Source of the DNA: JADHUC01 sp964623055
GTDB lineage: Bacteria; Planctomycetota; Planctomycetia; Pirellulales; Pirellulaceae
Direction of reading: 5' to 3'
DNA length: 64,000 nucleotides
Assembly (NCBI GenBank): GCA_964623055.1
Contig: CAZURK010000051.1
Span: 1 to 64,000 of the forward strand
Shown here piece after piece: positions 62,706 to 64,000 of this stretch (positions within the stretch are counted from its first letter, which is position 1; every line of letters begins with the position of its first letter). The position numbers were made by a program, and so were the translations under genes. The notes beneath the pieces are model-generated. The model saw nothing but the letters and a program-made list of their open reading frames with translations. It searched no databases and had not been told where the DNA came from.

Positions 62706-64000
62706 CTGAATCGTGTCGGACTCGCTCGAACCTAGCCTGAAAAAACCGCAAGTACTTCGGCTCGTAAGTCATCCGCAGTCCGCGAGTCTCTTCGCGAAGG
62801 TCGTAGACTGCTTTGACAGCCTCGGCCGTGAGATCCATGTGGGCCTGGGTGTAGACGCGGCGCGGGATCGTTAGTCGCACCAGTTCAAGCGACGGGTAGC
62901 GGTGCTCGCCTGTCTCCGGGTCGCGACCCGCACTGACGACGCCTCGCTCCATCGCCCGGATTCCGGAATCGACGTATAGCTGCGCCGACAGAGTCTGGGC
63001 GCGAAAGTGGTCTTTTGGCATGTGCGGGTAGAATCGATTGGCATCAAGGAACACGGCGTGGCCCCCGATCGGTTGCACAATCGGGATGTCCCATTCCGTC
63101 AGCAATTCGCCCAGGTACCGCACCTGACCGACGCGAGCACGGATGTGGTCGTCCTGGATCGACTCGCCGATCCCAATCGCCAGTGCCTCCATATCGCGTC
63201 CGGCCATCCCGCCGTAGGTGTGCAAGCCCTCGTAGATCACCACAAGGTTTCGGGCTTGTTCATATACGTCGGTATTGTTAACGGCCAGCCATCCGCCGAT
63301 ATTGACCAAGTGATCCTTCTTCGAGCTCATCCAAGCGCCATCGGTGTAACTGCAGAACTCTCGCAAGATTTCGGCGATCGTCTTGTTGGTGTATCCTTCT
63401 TCTCGTTCCTGAATGAAGAACGCATTCTCGGCCATGCGTGTCGCATCGAGATAAATCGGGATGCCGTGCATTCTGCAAAACTCCGACAGCGCCCGTACGT
63501 TGGCCACGCTGATAGGCTGACCACCCGCCATGTTGACAGTGCCGGCAATACTGACAAACGGAATCCGTTCGGCACCCACGCGACCGATCAATGCTTCGAG
63601 CTTGTCCAGGTCGACATTCCCTTTGAACGGATGTTCGCTCGCTGGGTCGTGGGCTTCGTCAATGATCACATCGACGAACTCGCCGCCAGCCAACTCCTGG
63701 TGCAATCGTGTGGTTGTGAAATACATGTTGCCGGGAATATGGTGGCCCGGCCGTATCAGGATCTTGCTGACCAGATGCTCTGCGGCCCGGCCTTGATGCG
63801 TCGGCACCACATGGCGGTAACCGTAGCATCGCCGCACGGCTTCCTGCAGATGATAGAAATTCCGGCTTCCGGCATACGCCTCGTCGCCAAGCAGTAGGCC
63901 GGCCCACTGCCGGTCGCTCATGGCGCTCGTACCGCTATCCGTGAGCAGATCGATGTACACATCCTCCGAGCGAAGCAAGAACGTGTTGTAGCCGGCGTCG
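62620..64000 (-). CDS. Tryptophanase/tyrosine phenol-lyase family enzyme, N-terminus cut by window edge
   Basis: A PLP-dependent beta-eliminating lyase. The frame stays open through base 64000 and the residues at the edge (DAGYNTFLLRSEDVY) match the interior of the family, so the true start lies beyond the window. Motifs are DLLTDSGTSAMSDRQWAG, YLDATRMAENA and the PLP-lysine region WMSSKKDHLVNIGG. It would split tryptophan or tyrosine to pyruvate, ammonia and indole or phenol; which one cannot be decided here. The last ~33 residues (after FFQARFERV) are Arg/Gly-rich and extend past the usual family end. Confidence 0.92.
   Translation of the reverse strand, partial: DAGYNTFLLRSEDVYIDLLTDSGTSAMSDRQWAGLLLGDEAYAGSRNFYHLQEAVRRCYGYRHVVPTHQGRAAEHLVSKILIRPGHHIPGNMYFTTTRLHQELAGGEFVDVIIDEAHDPASEHPFKGNVDLDKLEALIGRVGAERIPFVSIAGTVNMAGGQPISVANVRALSEFCRMHGIPIYLDATRMAENAFFIQEREEGYTNKTIAEILREFCSYTDGAWMSSKKDHLVNIGGWLAVNNTDVYEQARNLVVIYEGLHTYGGMAGRDMEALAIGIGESIQDDHIRARVGQVRYLGELLTEWDIPIVQPIGGHAVFLDANRFYPHMPKDHFRAQTLSAQLYVDSGIRAMERGVVSAGRDPETGEHRYPSLELVRLTIPRRVYTQAHMDLTAEAVKAVYDLREETRGLRMTYEPKYLRFFQARFERVRHDSVDDRTRTGGRDKRRGSVKRGTREGGSDT

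Overview
The window looks like chromosomal DNA of a planctomycete, probably related to the Pirellulales. The reasons are moderately high G+C, two ECF sigma factor/Ser-Thr kinase operons, a kinase fused to a STAND ATPase and an FGE-sulfatase domain, Tat-exported Gfo/Idh/MocA oxidoreductases, and an S10-spc-alpha ribosomal cluster that lacks rpsD, rpmD and infA. The assignment rests on gene content only.

Layout. 1-6.4 kb is the end of a Tad/Flp pilus locus (CpaE/TadZ, CpaF/TadA, TadB, TadC, a small exported protein, a TPR lipoprotein like TadD). 6.5-15.3 kb holds mixed housekeeping genes: YqgE, a KAS III enzyme, a CpsB-type PHP phosphatase, a secreted metallopeptidase-like protein, a flippase-like membrane protein, a TIGR01777 epimerase, a Tat oxidoreductase and phosphoglycerate kinase. 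15.4-24.2 kb is the most unusual part: a tightly coupled operon of an ECF sigma factor, a 1556-residue kinase/STAND/FGE-like protein, a 74-residue Cys-rich protein, an 802-residue protein with two glycosyltransferase-like modules, and a small methyltransferase-like protein. 24.3-40.8 kb is accessory: an H1-like basic protein, an SRAP peptidase, an amidohydrolase, an ankyrin lipoprotein, a secreted propeller protein, a second sigma/unknown/kinase operon, membrane proteins and a putative metallopeptidase.

40.9-54.9 kb, on the minus strand, is the ribosomal protein cluster from rpsJ to rplQ with secY and rpoA. A 32-codon basic protein gene diverges from its promoter. 55.5-64 kb holds a FabZ-like hot-dog protein, a second Tat oxidoreductase, an unknown protein, Ogt/MGMT, a possible structured RNA, an enoyl-CoA hydratase, tRNA-Asn(GTT), a secreted metzincin-like protease and a truncated tryptophanase/tyrosine phenol-lyase.

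Dispersed palindromes bounded by GTAGG/CCTAC sit in several intergenic gaps, mostly just after stop codons. At least six core sequences are present, and two different core families share the same outer flank. They look like a family of REP-like or mobile hairpin elements. No rRNA, CRISPR array or insertion sequence was seen. Both window edges cut a gene.
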